Source: Sedimentisphaerales bacterium | GTDB lineage: Bacteria > Planctomycetota > Phycisphaerae > Sedimentisphaerales > Anaerohalosphaeraceae | Assembly: GCA_016926155.1 (NCBI GenBank) | Contig: JAFGPC010000041.1 | Span: forward strand, 1-41,566 | Direction: 5' to 3' | DNA: 41,566 nt | In this document: positions 27,273 to 36,334 of the stretch, piece by piece | How positions within the stretch are numbered: position 1 is the stretch's first letter | Layout: each line of letters starts with the position of its first letter | The notes under the pieces: generated by a model | Database searches by the model: none | The model's input: the letters and a program-made list of their open reading frames with translations, nothing else | What the model was told of the DNA's origin: nothing | Made by a program: the position numbers and the translations under genes

Positions 27273-27296
27273 GCGGAATAAGTGCACTTGTTCCGC
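27273..27296 (+). promoter_or_regulatory. 24-bp near-perfect palindrome in the pilM leader
   Basis: Outer arms GCGGAA (27273-27278) and TTCCGC (27291-27296) enclose the palindrome AAGTGCACTT (27280-27289); only the pair T27279/G27290 is not Watson-Crick and would be a wobble pair in RNA. No T run follows, so it is not a terminator. It may be an operator or an RNA hairpin upstream of pilM. Confidence 0.5.
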
Positions 27297-27340
27297 CGAA
27301 TCTCAAAACAGCGAAACTCTGTTTGAAAGACGGAACGACG

Positions 27341-28312
27341 ATGTTGAAACTGCTGAAGAAGCGGATCTATCCCATAGGTGTGGATGTAGGCAGCGGTTAT
27401 CTGCGGATGGCGCAGCTTGGATTTGATGGGGATAAGTTATATTTATATGCGGTCGCCTTTGAAGCTCGGCCAGAGGAGATTTCAGCAGGGGGGCCCGAAT
27501 GGCAGAGATGGGCGGCTGTAACGATTAAAGAAAGAGTCCGAAGCGGGGGGTTTAAAGGCAAAAACATGATCACTGCCCTTCCATCGGATGATGTATTTAT
27601 CGATCAAATACGAATACCCCGTACGCCGGACAAAAAAATCGCACAAACCGCTCTTTCAAAAGTCAGTAAAAAGCTGCCCTTCCCGGCCAAGGAAGCCACA
27701 TTAAAGCATGTAGTGATCAATAATCCATCGAGCAATGGAGAGCAGGATGTCCTGGTTATGGCGGCTCAGCAACAAAAGGTAGATCGACATCTGGCCATCT
27801 ATGAAAATGCCGGCGTAGAACTGCACGGTATTTCTGTCTGGCCGGTTGCCATGATCAACAGTTATACTCGTTTTTTCAGCCGTCGGGCAGAAGACCAGGA
27901 TGTCGTTTCTTTATTGTTGGATATCGGCAGTAATCACACCCATGTTATCATCTGCCGTCAAACTGAACTCTATTTTGCTCGAATGATCCCTATCGGCTTC
28001 AACCAACTCTCCGAAACAGACATGTTGATCCGGCTTTTTGCCGAAATCGACGCTTGTCGACGTTATTATGATTCTCTGGCCACCGGTCGTCGGATCGGAA
28101 AGTTGATGTTCCTGGCCGGGATCGGAGTAGATAAGGAAATCTGTGACAAGGTCGCCGAACTGGCCCAAAAGATGCAGGTTCCGGCACAAATGGGAGATGT
28201 ATTCTCCGCCATTGAAAAACGAATTCATGGAGATGAAGAGATTGATCGACGCAACAGTCGAATCAGTTGGGCAACAGCTTTCGGATTAAGTCTGACTGAA
28301 GCGGTTGATTAA
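27341..28312 (+). CDS. pilM: Type IV pilus assembly protein PilM (actin-like)
   Basis: PilM is a cytoplasmic actin-like ATP-binding protein that anchors the PilN/PilO inner-membrane platform. The chain is 323 aa. IGVDVGSGYLRMAQL is the first phosphate-binding loop, LLLDIGSNHTHVIICRQ the second, and LMFLAGIGVDKEI fits the adenosine motif. The ATG at 27341 is preferred over the TTG at 27323; a GACGGA stretch lies upstream. It is the first gene of a nine-gene pilus operon. Confidence 0.88.
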   Translation: MLKLLKKRIYPIGVDVGSGYLRMAQLGFDGDKLYLYAVAFEARPEEISAGGPEWQRWAAVTIKERVRSGGFKGKNMITALPSDDVFIDQIRIPRTPDKKIAQTALSKVSKKLPFPAKEATLKHVVINNPSSNGEQDVLVMAAQQQKVDRHLAIYENAGVELHGISVWPVAMINSYTRFFSRRAEDQDVVSLLLDIGSNHTHVIICRQTELYFARMIPIGFNQLSETDMLIRLFAEIDACRRYYDSLATGRRIGKLMFLAGIGVDKEICDKVAELAQKMQVPAQMGDVFSAIEKRIHGDEEIDRRNSRISWATAFGLSLTEAVD

Positions 28313-28347
28313 TCGATAAACGGACTATTAAACCAAGGTGAATAATC

Positions 28348-29052
28348 ATGGCCAAAATTGATTTCGTACCCAACGATTACATCCAGCAGAAGGAATGCGG
28401 TCGAGCCAATTTCCTCTACCTCATTCTGTTCGGCATCCTGATGGGCGCTATCGGGGTTACGTTCTCGATCATCAAAATGCGGCAAAAAGCCGTCGAGTCC
28501 GATCTGGCCTCTCTGGAACAGCGTATGACGGCGGCCAGTATACAGATTGCTCAGCTCGATGAATTGAAGAAGAAAACTTCCACCATGATGCAGACGATGG
28601 TTACAACAGCCGAATTACTTGAGCCCATACCTCGTAGCGTAATCTTGGCCTGTTTGACAAATAATCTGCCCGGTGGAGTATCGCTTCTGGAACTCAAGAT
28701 GGAGGAGAAAGAAGTAAAAACATCCTCTTCCCGCTCTTCTTCCCAAAGTCAATATCAAAAAACCAGGGTTCAAAAAGAACAAACGGCTCAAAGCGTCGAT
28801 ACTCGTCCCGCCACCGAGATGACTATTGAAATCAAGGGAATTGCTCCCAGCGACATTGAGGTGGCATCCTATATCGCTCGATTGAGCACCTCCATTCTGA
28901 TGCAGAATGTGGCTCTGGTTGAATCCAAGGAACACACTGTCGAAGATGCCCGATATCGTGAGTTCAAGCTCAAAGCCAGGTTGAAGCAAAATATCAGCTT
29001 AAGCAAAGAAGATATAGAGAAAATCCGGCGCAGCCGTGAGATCGACACCTGA
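28348..29052 (+). CDS. pilN: PilN-like inner-membrane pilus assembly protein
   Basis: The 234-aa protein has the PilN layout: a short cytoplasmic N-terminus (MAKIDFVPNDYIQQKE) where family members carry the PilM-binding motif (I/V-N-L-L/F-P type, here IDFVPNDY), one membrane segment (about residues 22-42), a coiled-coil region (about 45-85) and a ferredoxin-like periplasmic end. A Ser/Gln/Lys-rich linker (about 128-155) interrupts that end and is longer than usual. AAGGTG precedes the ATG. It lies between pilM and pilO, which supports the call. Confidence 0.83.
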   Translation: MAKIDFVPNDYIQQKECGRANFLYLILFGILMGAIGVTFSIIKMRQKAVESDLASLEQRMTAASIQIAQLDELKKKTSTMMQTMVTTAELLEPIPRSVILACLTNNLPGGVSLLELKMEEKEVKTSSSRSSSQSQYQKTRVQKEQTAQSVDTRPATEMTIEIKGIAPSDIEVASYIARLSTSILMQNVALVESKEHTVEDARYREFKLKARLKQNISLSKEDIEKIRRSREIDT

Positions 29053-29103
29053 GCCGATCAAAGGTTGACGGACCCGGAGAATTGACATACGGAAAGGAGA
29101 AGC

Positions 29104-29640
29104 ATGTCAACCACATCAAGGAAAATTTTATTCTTCATCCTTCTGGTTGCAATGGCGTACGTATCCTACGCGTACATGATCAAACCCGCCAATACCCATT
29201 TGACCGAAGCCAAGACCAAAGTCGATCAGAAACAGGCTAAACTTCGCGAACTGGAACGCGCCTGCGCCTCCGCTGAAGACCTTAGTGCCCAACTGGCCAA
29301 AGTCGAGGAAGCGATTCAGGTATTTGAGAGCAAACTTCCCTCCGAAAGCGAAATCGAAACAATCCTGAGCGACATAACTATTATTGCCCAGAAGCACGGA
29401 CTGGAATCCAAAAAGATCCGCACACTTCAGATTCAGGAACGTCACGGTTGTTATGAACAACCCCTGGAAATGGAGCTCGGCGGTAATTTCAATTCGTATT
29501 ATTCTTTCCTTCTGGAGATGGAAAAGCTCGATCGAATTACAAAAATTACCGAGCTGACACTGAATAAACTGTCCAAGAGCGAAGGGCATACGCAAGCCCG
29601 GTTTGTCCTGAGTATCTTTTTCCAGAACAGCCGATCATAA
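29104..29640 (+). CDS. pilO: PilO-like inner-membrane pilus assembly protein
   Basis: The 178-aa protein has one membrane segment near the N-terminus (about residues 7-25), a coiled coil (about 33-80, LTEAKTKVDQKQAKLRELE), and a C-terminal region with GNFNSYYSFLLEMEKLDRI, the PilO pattern that leads into its ferredoxin-like fold. It partners PilN to form the periplasmic alignment complex. GGAAAGGAG is a strong ribosome site. It is slightly shorter than typical PilO proteins. Confidence 0.83.
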   Translation: MSTTSRKILFFILLVAMAYVSYAYMIKPANTHLTEAKTKVDQKQAKLRELERACASAEDLSAQLAKVEEAIQVFESKLPSESEIETILSDITIIAQKHGLESKKIRTLQIQERHGCYEQPLEMELGGNFNSYYSFLLEMEKLDRITKITELTLNKLSKSEGHTQARFVLSIFFQNSRS

Positions 29641-29664
29641 ATCCGGCAGAACAGGGAGTAAATA

Positions 29665-30336
29665 ATGTTGTCATTTATAAAAGACGACAGTAAAAAATCC
29701 AACGCCGTTGCCCAAACGGATGAATCCGTGGGAGTCGAAGGCCAGGAAGAGCAAATCAGTAGCGAGGCAGACTATTTATTGCCTGCTGAACACGGAAAGC
29801 ACCTTCGACAAAGCACAATGATTCTGATTGTGCTGTTTGTCGTTGGCGCTGTGGTGGTATGGTTCATGATTAAGAAAATTTCACCCCAGGCTCTGTTGGC
29901 GGCAGGTCCCAGCAAGGCCGAAGAATCCGTTGACAATTATGTCAAGCTTGTCAGCGGAATGGAAGCCGAATTCACCTCCGCCGTGGACGATCTAATGGGC
30001 AAATTCAATCAATTCTCCGATGTGGAGCAGGTCGGAGTACGCGATCTGACCAAAAATCCCTTTAAAACCGACCTGGCCGTCTCTCCCATTGTGAATCTTC
30101 CTTCCGATAATGAAAAGTTCATCGAGGAAGCGGAGCAAAAAGCCAGAGCACTCCAATTGTGGAGCATTATGGAGTCTCCCCAGGGAAGTTGTTGTATGAT
30201 CGATGAAAAAATCCTGTATACAGGAGATATCGTTCAGGGTTTTGTTATTACGCATATTGAAGAAAAGTTTGTGGAAATCACCACAACCAGCGATACCACC
30301 GAAAATGTTACTTTTAGGTTGAATTTGGCACAATGA
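29665..30336 (+). CDS. PilP/GspC-like pilus assembly protein
   Basis: The 223-aa protein has a cytoplasmic N-terminus rich in Glu/Gln, one membrane segment (about residues 50-70) and a periplasmic part. The C-terminal 60 residues, LQLWSIMESPQGSCCMIDEK, then GDIVQGFVITHIEEKFVEI, match the beta-fold of PilP and of the GspC HR domain, which link the inner-membrane platform to the secretin. Unlike classical PilP it has no lipobox but a membrane anchor, as in GspC. Position after pilO and before pilB agrees. Its stop overlaps the start of pilB by ATGA. Confidence 0.68.
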   Translation: MLSFIKDDSKKSNAVAQTDESVGVEGQEEQISSEADYLLPAEHGKHLRQSTMILIVLFVVGAVVVWFMIKKISPQALLAAGPSKAEESVDNYVKLVSGMEAEFTSAVDDLMGKFNQFSDVEQVGVRDLTKNPFKTDLAVSPIVNLPSDNEKFIEEAEQKARALQLWSIMESPQGSCCMIDEKILYTGDIVQGFVITHIEEKFVEITTTSDTTENVTFRLNLAQ

Positions 30337-32300
30337 AACTCTTCAACAACACAAAAAAACAGACGAAATCGCAAGGCGGTAATGAATCGGTGGTCGATCT
30401 GAACGCAATCGGCGTTGAGGTTGATCTGGCGCCCGGCCTGTGCAATCTCTATTCGCCTCAGGTCACCGAGGTCAGCCATGTTCGCGATATCGCCGACATT
30501 CTTCTGGAACAGGACAAGATCACCAGCAAACAATTCGATCAAATCCGTCAGGAAGAACAACGCAAGGCGGGAACGGATATCGAACGGATCGTTCGTAGTT
30601 CGGGAATAAGCGAGAACGATGTTCTCGAGGCCAAGGCCGGACTATATGGCTTTGAGTTTCGCCACATTGCTCCCGATCAAATCGACCGAACGGCTTTCGG
30701 AAAGCTTTCGATCGATTATATCAAGAGCAATCGCGTCCTGCCTTTGAGCATTGAGAACGAAGAACTGATTATCGCCACCAGTAATCCCGCCGATGTTTTT
30801 TCGATCGATGACGTAAAACGGCAAACTGGAATGAACATTCGCGTCGTCGTTTGCGCCAATGTCGACATCGACACGATCTGTAACGAGTTGGACGAAACCA
30901 AATTCGACGTTGATGAGATTATGAACGATTTGGAAGACGTCGAGGTGGTCCAGGAAACAGAGGAAGATGTCAGCGATCTGGAAAAAAGCGCCGGCGAATC
31001 TCCCGTCATCAAATTTGTAAACTTCCTCTTGACAAATGCCCTGCGGGAAGGGGCCAGTGATATCCATATCGAACCCAAGGAAAAATTCACTAAGGTCCGA
31101 TACCGAATTGATGGGATGCTTTTCGATGTCAAACAGGCTCCTGCACGTATGCATCCCGCCATTGTATCCCGGTTAAAAATCATGGCCAATCTGGATATTT
31201 CCGAACGGCGTCTACCTCAAGACGGGAAAATCGCCGTCCGTATGGGAGGACGTGGAATCGATTTACGTGTGTCTGTCCTTCCCGTATCCAATGGAGAAAA
31301 GGTGGTGATTCGAATTCTCGACAGTAGTTCGATCATGCGAGGATTGGATAACTCCGGAATGGAAGATGACGTAACCGAGGAATTTCGTCAGCAGATCGCT
31401 CTTCCTCATGGAATCCTTCTGGTGACCGGCCCTACCGGCTCCGGAAAAAGCACAACGTTATATTCCGCTCTGGGGGAAATGAAATCCGATCATTTAAATG
31501 TCAGTACGGTCGAGGATCCTGTTGAGTATAATCTCGAATTTTGTAATCAGGTTCAGGTGCATGATCAAATTGGTATGACTTTTGCCGCAGCTCTTCGAAG
31601 CCTATTGCGACAGGATCCCGATATCATTATGGTCGGCGAGATACGAGATCAGGAAACAGCGAGGATCGCCGTTCAGGCTGCCTTGACCGGCCACCTTGTG
31701 CTATCGACTTTGCACACCAACGATGCTCCCAGCAGCGTCTCACGTCTGGTCAACATCGGAGTCGAGCCTTATCTGATCGCCGCCTCACTGAACGGCATCC
31801 TGGCACAGCGACTGGTCCGCCGGATTTGCCCTCATTGCAAAGAACATTACAAGATTCCTGTCTCCATGCAGAAGTATGTTGAAGCGGCCGGAATCGAGCC
31901 TAAAGAGCTTTTACGAGGCAAAGGCTGTGATCAATGCAGGGATAGTGGATACGCCGGTCGTGCCGGAATTTTCGAACTTTTGATCGTCGATGACTTTTTC
32001 CGGGATGTAATCAACAAGGATGCTTCCGTCAACAGTATGAGAAAGGCCTTTCAGGCCAGTGGACGGGACAGTCTATTTAATGACGGAATTAAAAAGGTTA
32101 AAAAAGGCGTCACCACGATGGAAGAAGTCCTTCGAGTTACGCAGGCCGGCAGTATCGAGGAAGAAAAACCTGCAAAAAACGAGATGGTTTCCATGTCGAC
32201 AAGTTCCATTGAAGAATCAGGGCAGACAAAAAAATCTCCTGTACGAAAAAAGACACCCTCCACTACAGGTTCATCAAGAGCTACAACGACAGAAAAATAA
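30333..32300 (+). CDS. pilB: Type IV pilus assembly ATPase PilB (GspE family)
   Basis: PilB is the hexameric motor that powers pilus extension. An N-terminal MshEN-like domain (about residues 60-200) precedes the ATPase core: Walker A GPTGSGKS at 366-373, the Asp box (STVEDPVEY), Walker B-type DPDIIMVGEIRD, and the His box (TGHLVLSTLHTND). A zinc finger is formed by CPHC and CDQC in the C-terminal part. The protein is 655 aa against the usual 560-570; about 50 extra residues form a Ser/Thr/Lys-rich low-complexity tail ending TTGSSRATTTEK. It starts within the stop codon of the pilP-like gene. Confidence 0.94.
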   Translation: MKLFNNTKKQTKSQGGNESVVDLNAIGVEVDLAPGLCNLYSPQVTEVSHVRDIADILLEQDKITSKQFDQIRQEEQRKAGTDIERIVRSSGISENDVLEAKAGLYGFEFRHIAPDQIDRTAFGKLSIDYIKSNRVLPLSIENEELIIATSNPADVFSIDDVKRQTGMNIRVVVCANVDIDTICNELDETKFDVDEIMNDLEDVEVVQETEEDVSDLEKSAGESPVIKFVNFLLTNALREGASDIHIEPKEKFTKVRYRIDGMLFDVKQAPARMHPAIVSRLKIMANLDISERRLPQDGKIAVRMGGRGIDLRVSVLPVSNGEKVVIRILDSSSIMRGLDNSGMEDDVTEEFRQQIALPHGILLVTGPTGSGKSTTLYSALGEMKSDHLNVSTVEDPVEYNLEFCNQVQVHDQIGMTFAAALRSLLRQDPDIIMVGEIRDQETARIAVQAALTGHLVLSTLHTNDAPSSVSRLVNIGVEPYLIAASLNGILAQRLVRRICPHCKEHYKIPVSMQKYVEAAGIEPKELLRGKGCDQCRDSGYAGRAGIFELLIVDDFFRDVINKDASVNSMRKAFQASGRDSLFNDGIKKVKKGVTTMEEVLRVTQAGSIEEEKPAKNEMVSMSTSSIEESGQTKKSPVRKKTPSTTGSSRATTTEK

Positions 32301-32376
32301 TTTCAAACCAACTCGTCAATCGGGCTATTGAGATTCATAAAAAGGGTACTCCAGGGAATGGAAAAAAGGAGAAACA

Positions 32377-33468
32377 ATGATAGACGTAAAAGTCATGCTG
32401 AACAAGTCGATTGAACATGGAGCTTCGGATATTCACGTGAATGTCGGGATGCCTCCCATCATGCGTATTAACACCGAACTGATCCTGATGGATATGCCTG
32501 TCATTGACGACAAGGCAGCAAAACAAATGGTTCTCGATATGGTGGGAGAAGAGAAATTTGGGAAGTTTCAGGACAATAAAGATATCGACTTCTCAACCAT
32601 GATCGAAGATGGGAGCCGTTTTCGTGTGAATGCCCATTATCAGCGTGACACCATAGCGATTTCTTTTCGAGTGATTTCCAGTGAAATCCCCGACATCGAT
32701 GACCTGCATCTGCCTGATATCGTCCGGGAGTTGACCGATCTTCCTCGTGGTCTGGTTCTGGTCACAGGACATACCGGTTCCGGAAAAAGCACCTCTTTGG
32801 CGGCTATGATTAACGTCATTAACCAGAAATATCGTAAGCGTATTATCACCTTGGAAGATCCTATTGAATATCTGCTTGAAAATAAAAGCTCCATGATCGA
32901 ACAGCGGGAAATCGGCGCCGATTGCACCGATTTTGCATCCGGCCTGAAGCACGTTCTTCGACAGGATCCCGATATTATCCTGGTCGGCGAAATGCGTGAT
33001 CTGGAAACAACCAGTTCCACGATTACCGCCGCGGAAACCGGACACTTGGTATTTTCCACACTGCATACAGTCAATGCATCCCAGACGGTGGAACGTATTA
33101 TCGATATCTATCCCGCCAATCAGCAGAACCAGATCAGAGCCATGTTAGCCAATACGCTTCAGGCTGTTATTTCTCAAACCCTATTCAAGCGCGTTGATGA
33201 GCCTGGAATGGTTCCTTGTACCGAAATTCTATTGTGTACCTCTGCTGTTCGCAACTGCATCCGTGAAAACCGCGTGTACGAAATTCCCAATATTATCGAA
33301 ACATCGAGACGAATGGGAATGCAGACCATGGATCATAGCATCGCTGAAAATTACACCAAGGGCTTTCTGGATCGGGAAGAAGCCGTCATGCGATCCAGCA
33401 ATCCCGCCAAAATGGACAAGATTCTGGCACCCGATGGAAGAGTCATGGCCAGTGCAGTCGAGGAATAA
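32377..33468 (+). CDS. pilT: Type IV pilus retraction ATPase PilT
   Basis: PilT drives pilus retraction and twitching. The 363-aa length and layout are typical: N-terminal PAS-like region with GASDIHVNVGMPP, Walker A GHTGSGKS at residues 131-138, LEDPIEYLLEN, DPDIILVGEMRD, and TGHLVFSTLHTVNA. The C-terminal signature AIRNLIRE of PilT is replaced by the similar AVRNCIRE. GGAGAAACA precedes the start. Its presence indicates a retractable type IV pilus rather than a simple type II secretion system. Confidence 0.94.
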   Translation: MIDVKVMLNKSIEHGASDIHVNVGMPPIMRINTELILMDMPVIDDKAAKQMVLDMVGEEKFGKFQDNKDIDFSTMIEDGSRFRVNAHYQRDTIAISFRVISSEIPDIDDLHLPDIVRELTDLPRGLVLVTGHTGSGKSTSLAAMINVINQKYRKRIITLEDPIEYLLENKSSMIEQREIGADCTDFASGLKHVLRQDPDIILVGEMRDLETTSSTITAAETGHLVFSTLHTVNASQTVERIIDIYPANQQNQIRAMLANTLQAVISQTLFKRVDEPGMVPCTEILLCTSAVRNCIRENRVYEIPNIIETSRRMGMQTMDHSIAENYTKGFLDREEAVMRSSNPAKMDKILAPDGRVMASAVEE

Positions 33469-33495
33469 ATCCAGACAACCATAGGAGACAATTCG

Positions 33496-34653
33496 ATGTC
33501 ACTCTTGGAACGAACCATTGCACAGTCTGATCAAACAACCCAGTCCCAGGGAGGGCCTTCTCGATCCGAGCAAAGCCCTTTGGAGAAAATACTCAAGTTC
33601 AGCATTGAATCGGGTCCCAGTCGAAAAGACATCCTGAACTTTACCAACCAACTAGCCGTGATGGTTCGGGCCGGCATTAGCCTGCAGGATGCTCTGGAAT
33701 CCATTGGCGATCAAGTGCAAAAAAAGAAATGGAAATCAGTTCTTTTGGATTTGAAGGAGCGTATCGAGGGCGGTGAAAGTTTCTCGCAGGCCCTGGCGGA
33801 GCACTCCGACATTTTCAGCGATCTTTATATTAACATGGTGGCGGCAGCGGAACTGAGCGGATCGTTAAGCACCATGCTGCAGCAATTGGTCGAATACCTC
33901 GACCAGGAAGCCGAAACCCGATCCAATGTGATCAGCGCCATGGTCTATCCCATGATCATCGCCGTCATGGCCATATCGGCAACCACCTTTCTACTGGTGT
34001 TTGTGTTACCTCGATTCCTCAAAGTCTTTGCCGGCAAAGAGCATATGCTGCCCACACCCACTAAAATTATCATGGCTGTCAGCGGTTTTATGCACGATTA
34101 TTGGTTTTTTGTTTTCCCCGGCATCATTGCTGCATGTGGCGCCTTCTGGTACTTCATCCACACCCCTTTCGGCCATGAATGGTGGGACCGGACCAAACTG
34201 AAAATCCCCCTGATTAAAACGGTTTGCCGTTGTCTTTATATCACCCGGGGATTACATACCATGGGCGTATTGACCAACGCCGGCGTGCCCATCCTGGATA
34301 CCATTGCCATTACTGCACGCATCAGTGGAAACCTGCTGTATGAACGCATGTGGAAGGGAGTTCATGAAGAAGTTCGCCAGGGCAAAAAAATAGCACCCAG
34401 TCTTTCGAGTTATGAATTGATGCCCGGCGGTGTGGTTCAGATGATCAGCAGTGGTGAGGAATCAGGTACGTTGGCCGATGTGCTTCGAGATATTTCGGAA
34501 TTTTATGCCCGCGAACTGAAGACCGTGATCAAGGCTGTTACTTCCATGATCGAACCTCTCATGATCGTCGTCATGGGTGTCCTGGTCGGTTTTATTGCCA
34601 TGAGTATTATCCTGCCTATCTTCAAGATGTCCAGCCTGGCTACCGGGCACTAA
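33496..34653 (+). CDS. pilC: Type IV pilus inner-membrane platform protein PilC (GspF family)
   Basis: The 385-aa protein has two GspF domains, each with FTNQLAVMVRAGISLQDALE-type helices (first copy about residues 52-170, second about 250-375), and three membrane segments (about residues 155-175, 205-225 and 350-372). PilC holds the growing pilus base and couples PilB to pilin addition. ATAGGAGAC precedes the start. It follows pilT by 28 bases in the operon. Confidence 0.93.
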   Translation: MSLLERTIAQSDQTTQSQGGPSRSEQSPLEKILKFSIESGPSRKDILNFTNQLAVMVRAGISLQDALESIGDQVQKKKWKSVLLDLKERIEGGESFSQALAEHSDIFSDLYINMVAAAELSGSLSTMLQQLVEYLDQEAETRSNVISAMVYPMIIAVMAISATTFLLVFVLPRFLKVFAGKEHMLPTPTKIIMAVSGFMHDYWFFVFPGIIAACGAFWYFIHTPFGHEWWDRTKLKIPLIKTVCRCLYITRGLHTMGVLTNAGVPILDTIAITARISGNLLYERMWKGVHEEVRQGKKIAPSLSSYELMPGGVVQMISSGEESGTLADVLRDISEFYARELKTVIKAVTSMIEPLMIVVMGVLVGFIAMSIILPIFKMSSLATGH

Positions 34654-34668
34654 TGGAAGGGAGGATGT

Positions 34669-35166
34669 ATGAAAACGAGAAAACAAATGCATCGTACCGG
34701 CGGTTTTACTCTGATCGAAGGCATCATCGCCATGATGATCATCGGATTAACCATCGCCGCTATCGTCGCCAGCAGCGCCGCCTTTTCCCGGGCTAATGGA
34801 GCCGGGATCGATTTGTCGACAGCCGAATTTCTGATCGAAGAAGTCCGAGAGTTGACAGCGTCATTGCCTGTGATTGATCCCGAATCCGGAACCAGCACTT
34901 TCGGTCCCGAAGAAGGTACTCTGGCCGGATATGACGACCTGGATGATTTTGACGGCGCCGTATTTTCACCTCCTATCGATATCAATCGAACAGCGTTAGC
35001 GGATTTTGCCGGATTCAGCCAGCAGGTGACCGTCGAAAATGTCAGCATCAACGACTTAACTGTTGTGGTTTCCGATCACTCAAGTAACTTTGTTCGTATC
35101 CAAGTCGAGATCTTGCTCAATGGTAAGGTAATCAGCTCGTGCAGTTGGATTCGAGTGCGATTGTAA
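34669..35166 (+). CDS. Prepilin-like protein, minor pilin type
   Basis: The type IV prepilin leader is clear: RTGG then FTLIEGIIAMMIIGL, with expected cleavage between Gly and Phe and the Glu at position 5 of the mature chain. The rest is a small acidic, beta-rich domain of about 110 residues. It resembles PilV/GspI minor pilins in gene position and size. GGGAGG lies seven bases before the ATG. The next gene starts in its 3' end if the longer reading is used, or 17 bases after it at 35184. Confidence 0.85.
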   Translation: MKTRKQMHRTGGFTLIEGIIAMMIIGLTIAAIVASSAAFSRANGAGIDLSTAEFLIEEVRELTASLPVIDPESGTSTFGPEEGTLAGYDDLDDFDGAVFSPPIDINRTALADFAGFSQQVTVENVSINDLTVVVSDHSSNFVRIQVEILLNGKVISSCSWIRVRL

Positions 35167-35183
35167 ATGGGGAGGGTAGTACT

Positions 35184-35729
35184 ATGAAATCACAAAAAAA
35201 GCAAGGTAAGGGTTTTACTCTTATTGAAGTCATTATTTCACTGGTTATTCTGGCCATTCTCATGACGGCCTTGGGACTCGCTTTCAGTGCCTCGGCCTCC
35301 AATTATTCCGAGAATGAGGCCATGTTTGAAGCCCTAAATACCGCTCGACAAGCCTTGTTGCGAATCACAGCCGATATCCGAACCGCACAAGGTGTTGCTC
35401 GGATCGATGGGGGAGCGGTTGGCGATATCGATAACCGTCAGTGTAGCCTGTTTCGAACCGACGGCACGGATATTACGTATCATTATAACACCAGCGCTGC
35501 GACATCCTATAATGCCGCCATGGATAACAACACTCTGTATATGATCATCAATTCCGGACCCAATGTCGGCAACTATCGACTTTGCACCAATGTTACAGAC
35601 ATGACTTTTGACCGCGCAGTCGAAGGAGTCAACGTGCGAAATGTGCGGATTGGCATGACAGTTACGGACGACCTAGTGCAATTTAGCAAGACTATCCACA
35701 CCGCCGCCGTCGTCCGGACGGTTCAATAG
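35184..35729 (+). CDS. Prepilin-like protein, PilW/GspJ type
   Basis: The start at 35184 is preferred because GGGGAGG lies seven bases upstream; a start at 35139 would overlap the previous gene. The chain has a prepilin leader with KG then FTLIEVIISLVILAILM and the mature Glu5. The soluble part includes LLRITADIRTAQGV, where GspJ-type pseudopilins have an arginine-rich helix, and ends VVRTVQ. It is the last gene of the operon and its stop lies only eight bases from the stop of the convergent SIS-domain gene. No major pilin or secretin gene follows. Confidence 0.85.
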   Translation: MKSQKKQGKGFTLIEVIISLVILAILMTALGLAFSASASNYSENEAMFEALNTARQALLRITADIRTAQGVARIDGGAVGDIDNRQCSLFRTDGTDITYHYNTSAATSYNAAMDNNTLYMIINSGPNVGNYRLCTNVTDMTFDRAVEGVNVRNVRIGMTVTDDLVQFSKTIHTAAVVRTVQ

Positions 35730-35737
35730 ATTCTTAC

Positions 35738-36313
35738 TTATTGGATTTCACTTAGATCCTTCTCAACCAAATTACAGATAATATGATAAGCAAGCTGGTG
35801 AATCTCCTGGGCTGTGGCCGAATTGGGGGCATCGACGGCCAGACACAGATCGGATAGTCGTTCGAGTTGGCTTTGAGGACGGCCGGTAAATGCCAGAACC
35901 TTGCCCTGCATCTGTTTGGCTCGTTCGGCGGCAATGATCACATTTCGTGAGGTTCCGCTTGTGGAAAAAGCCCATAATACATCATTGGGATGAAAAAGGC
36001 CCTCCACCTGACGGACAAAAATGCTGTCGTAACTGTAATCGTTCGACACGGCTGTGATGACCGATGTATCGGTCGTCAGGGCAATGACAGGAAACGCTTT
36101 CCTTTCCCGCAGGAACCGCCCTATCAATTCACCGGCAATATGCTGAGCATCAGCCGCTGAACCTCCATTTCCACATACCAGCACCTTCCCTCCCGAACGA
36201 ATACAATCCACAATCATCCGGGCCGCCGCCAGAATAGTATCCACCTGATTTTGTGCCAGTTCGGCCACCAATCGGTTATGAGTAGCAATTGTATCGATAA
36301 CAATCTGTTTCAT
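35738..36313 (-). CDS. gmhA: SIS-domain sugar isomerase, GmhA/DiaA-like
   Basis: The protein of about 191 aa is a single SIS domain with the GmhA signatures: CGNGGSAADAQHIAGELIGRF (substrate and metal-side residues, including the Glu of the catalytic pair), STSGTSRNV for phosphate, and AQEIHQLAYHIICNLVE, in which Gln and His match the GmhA active site. GmhA converts sedoheptulose 7-phosphate to heptose 7-phosphate for lipopolysaccharide or other glycans; DiaA is the close relative without catalysis. The ATG at 36313 has GAGGG five bases upstream. It lies 21 bases after the helicase gene on the same strand. Confidence 0.87.
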   Translation of the reverse strand: MKQIVIDTIATHNRLVAELAQNQVDTILAAARMIVDCIRSGGKVLVCGNGGSAADAQHIAGELIGRFLRERKAFPVIALTTDTSVITAVSNDYSYDSIFVRQVEGLFHPNDVLWAFSTSGTSRNVIIAAERAKQMQGKVLAFTGRPQSQLERLSDLCLAVDAPNSATAQEIHQLAYHIICNLVEKDLSEIQ

Positions 36314-36334
36314 TTGTACCCTCAAAAGAATGGC

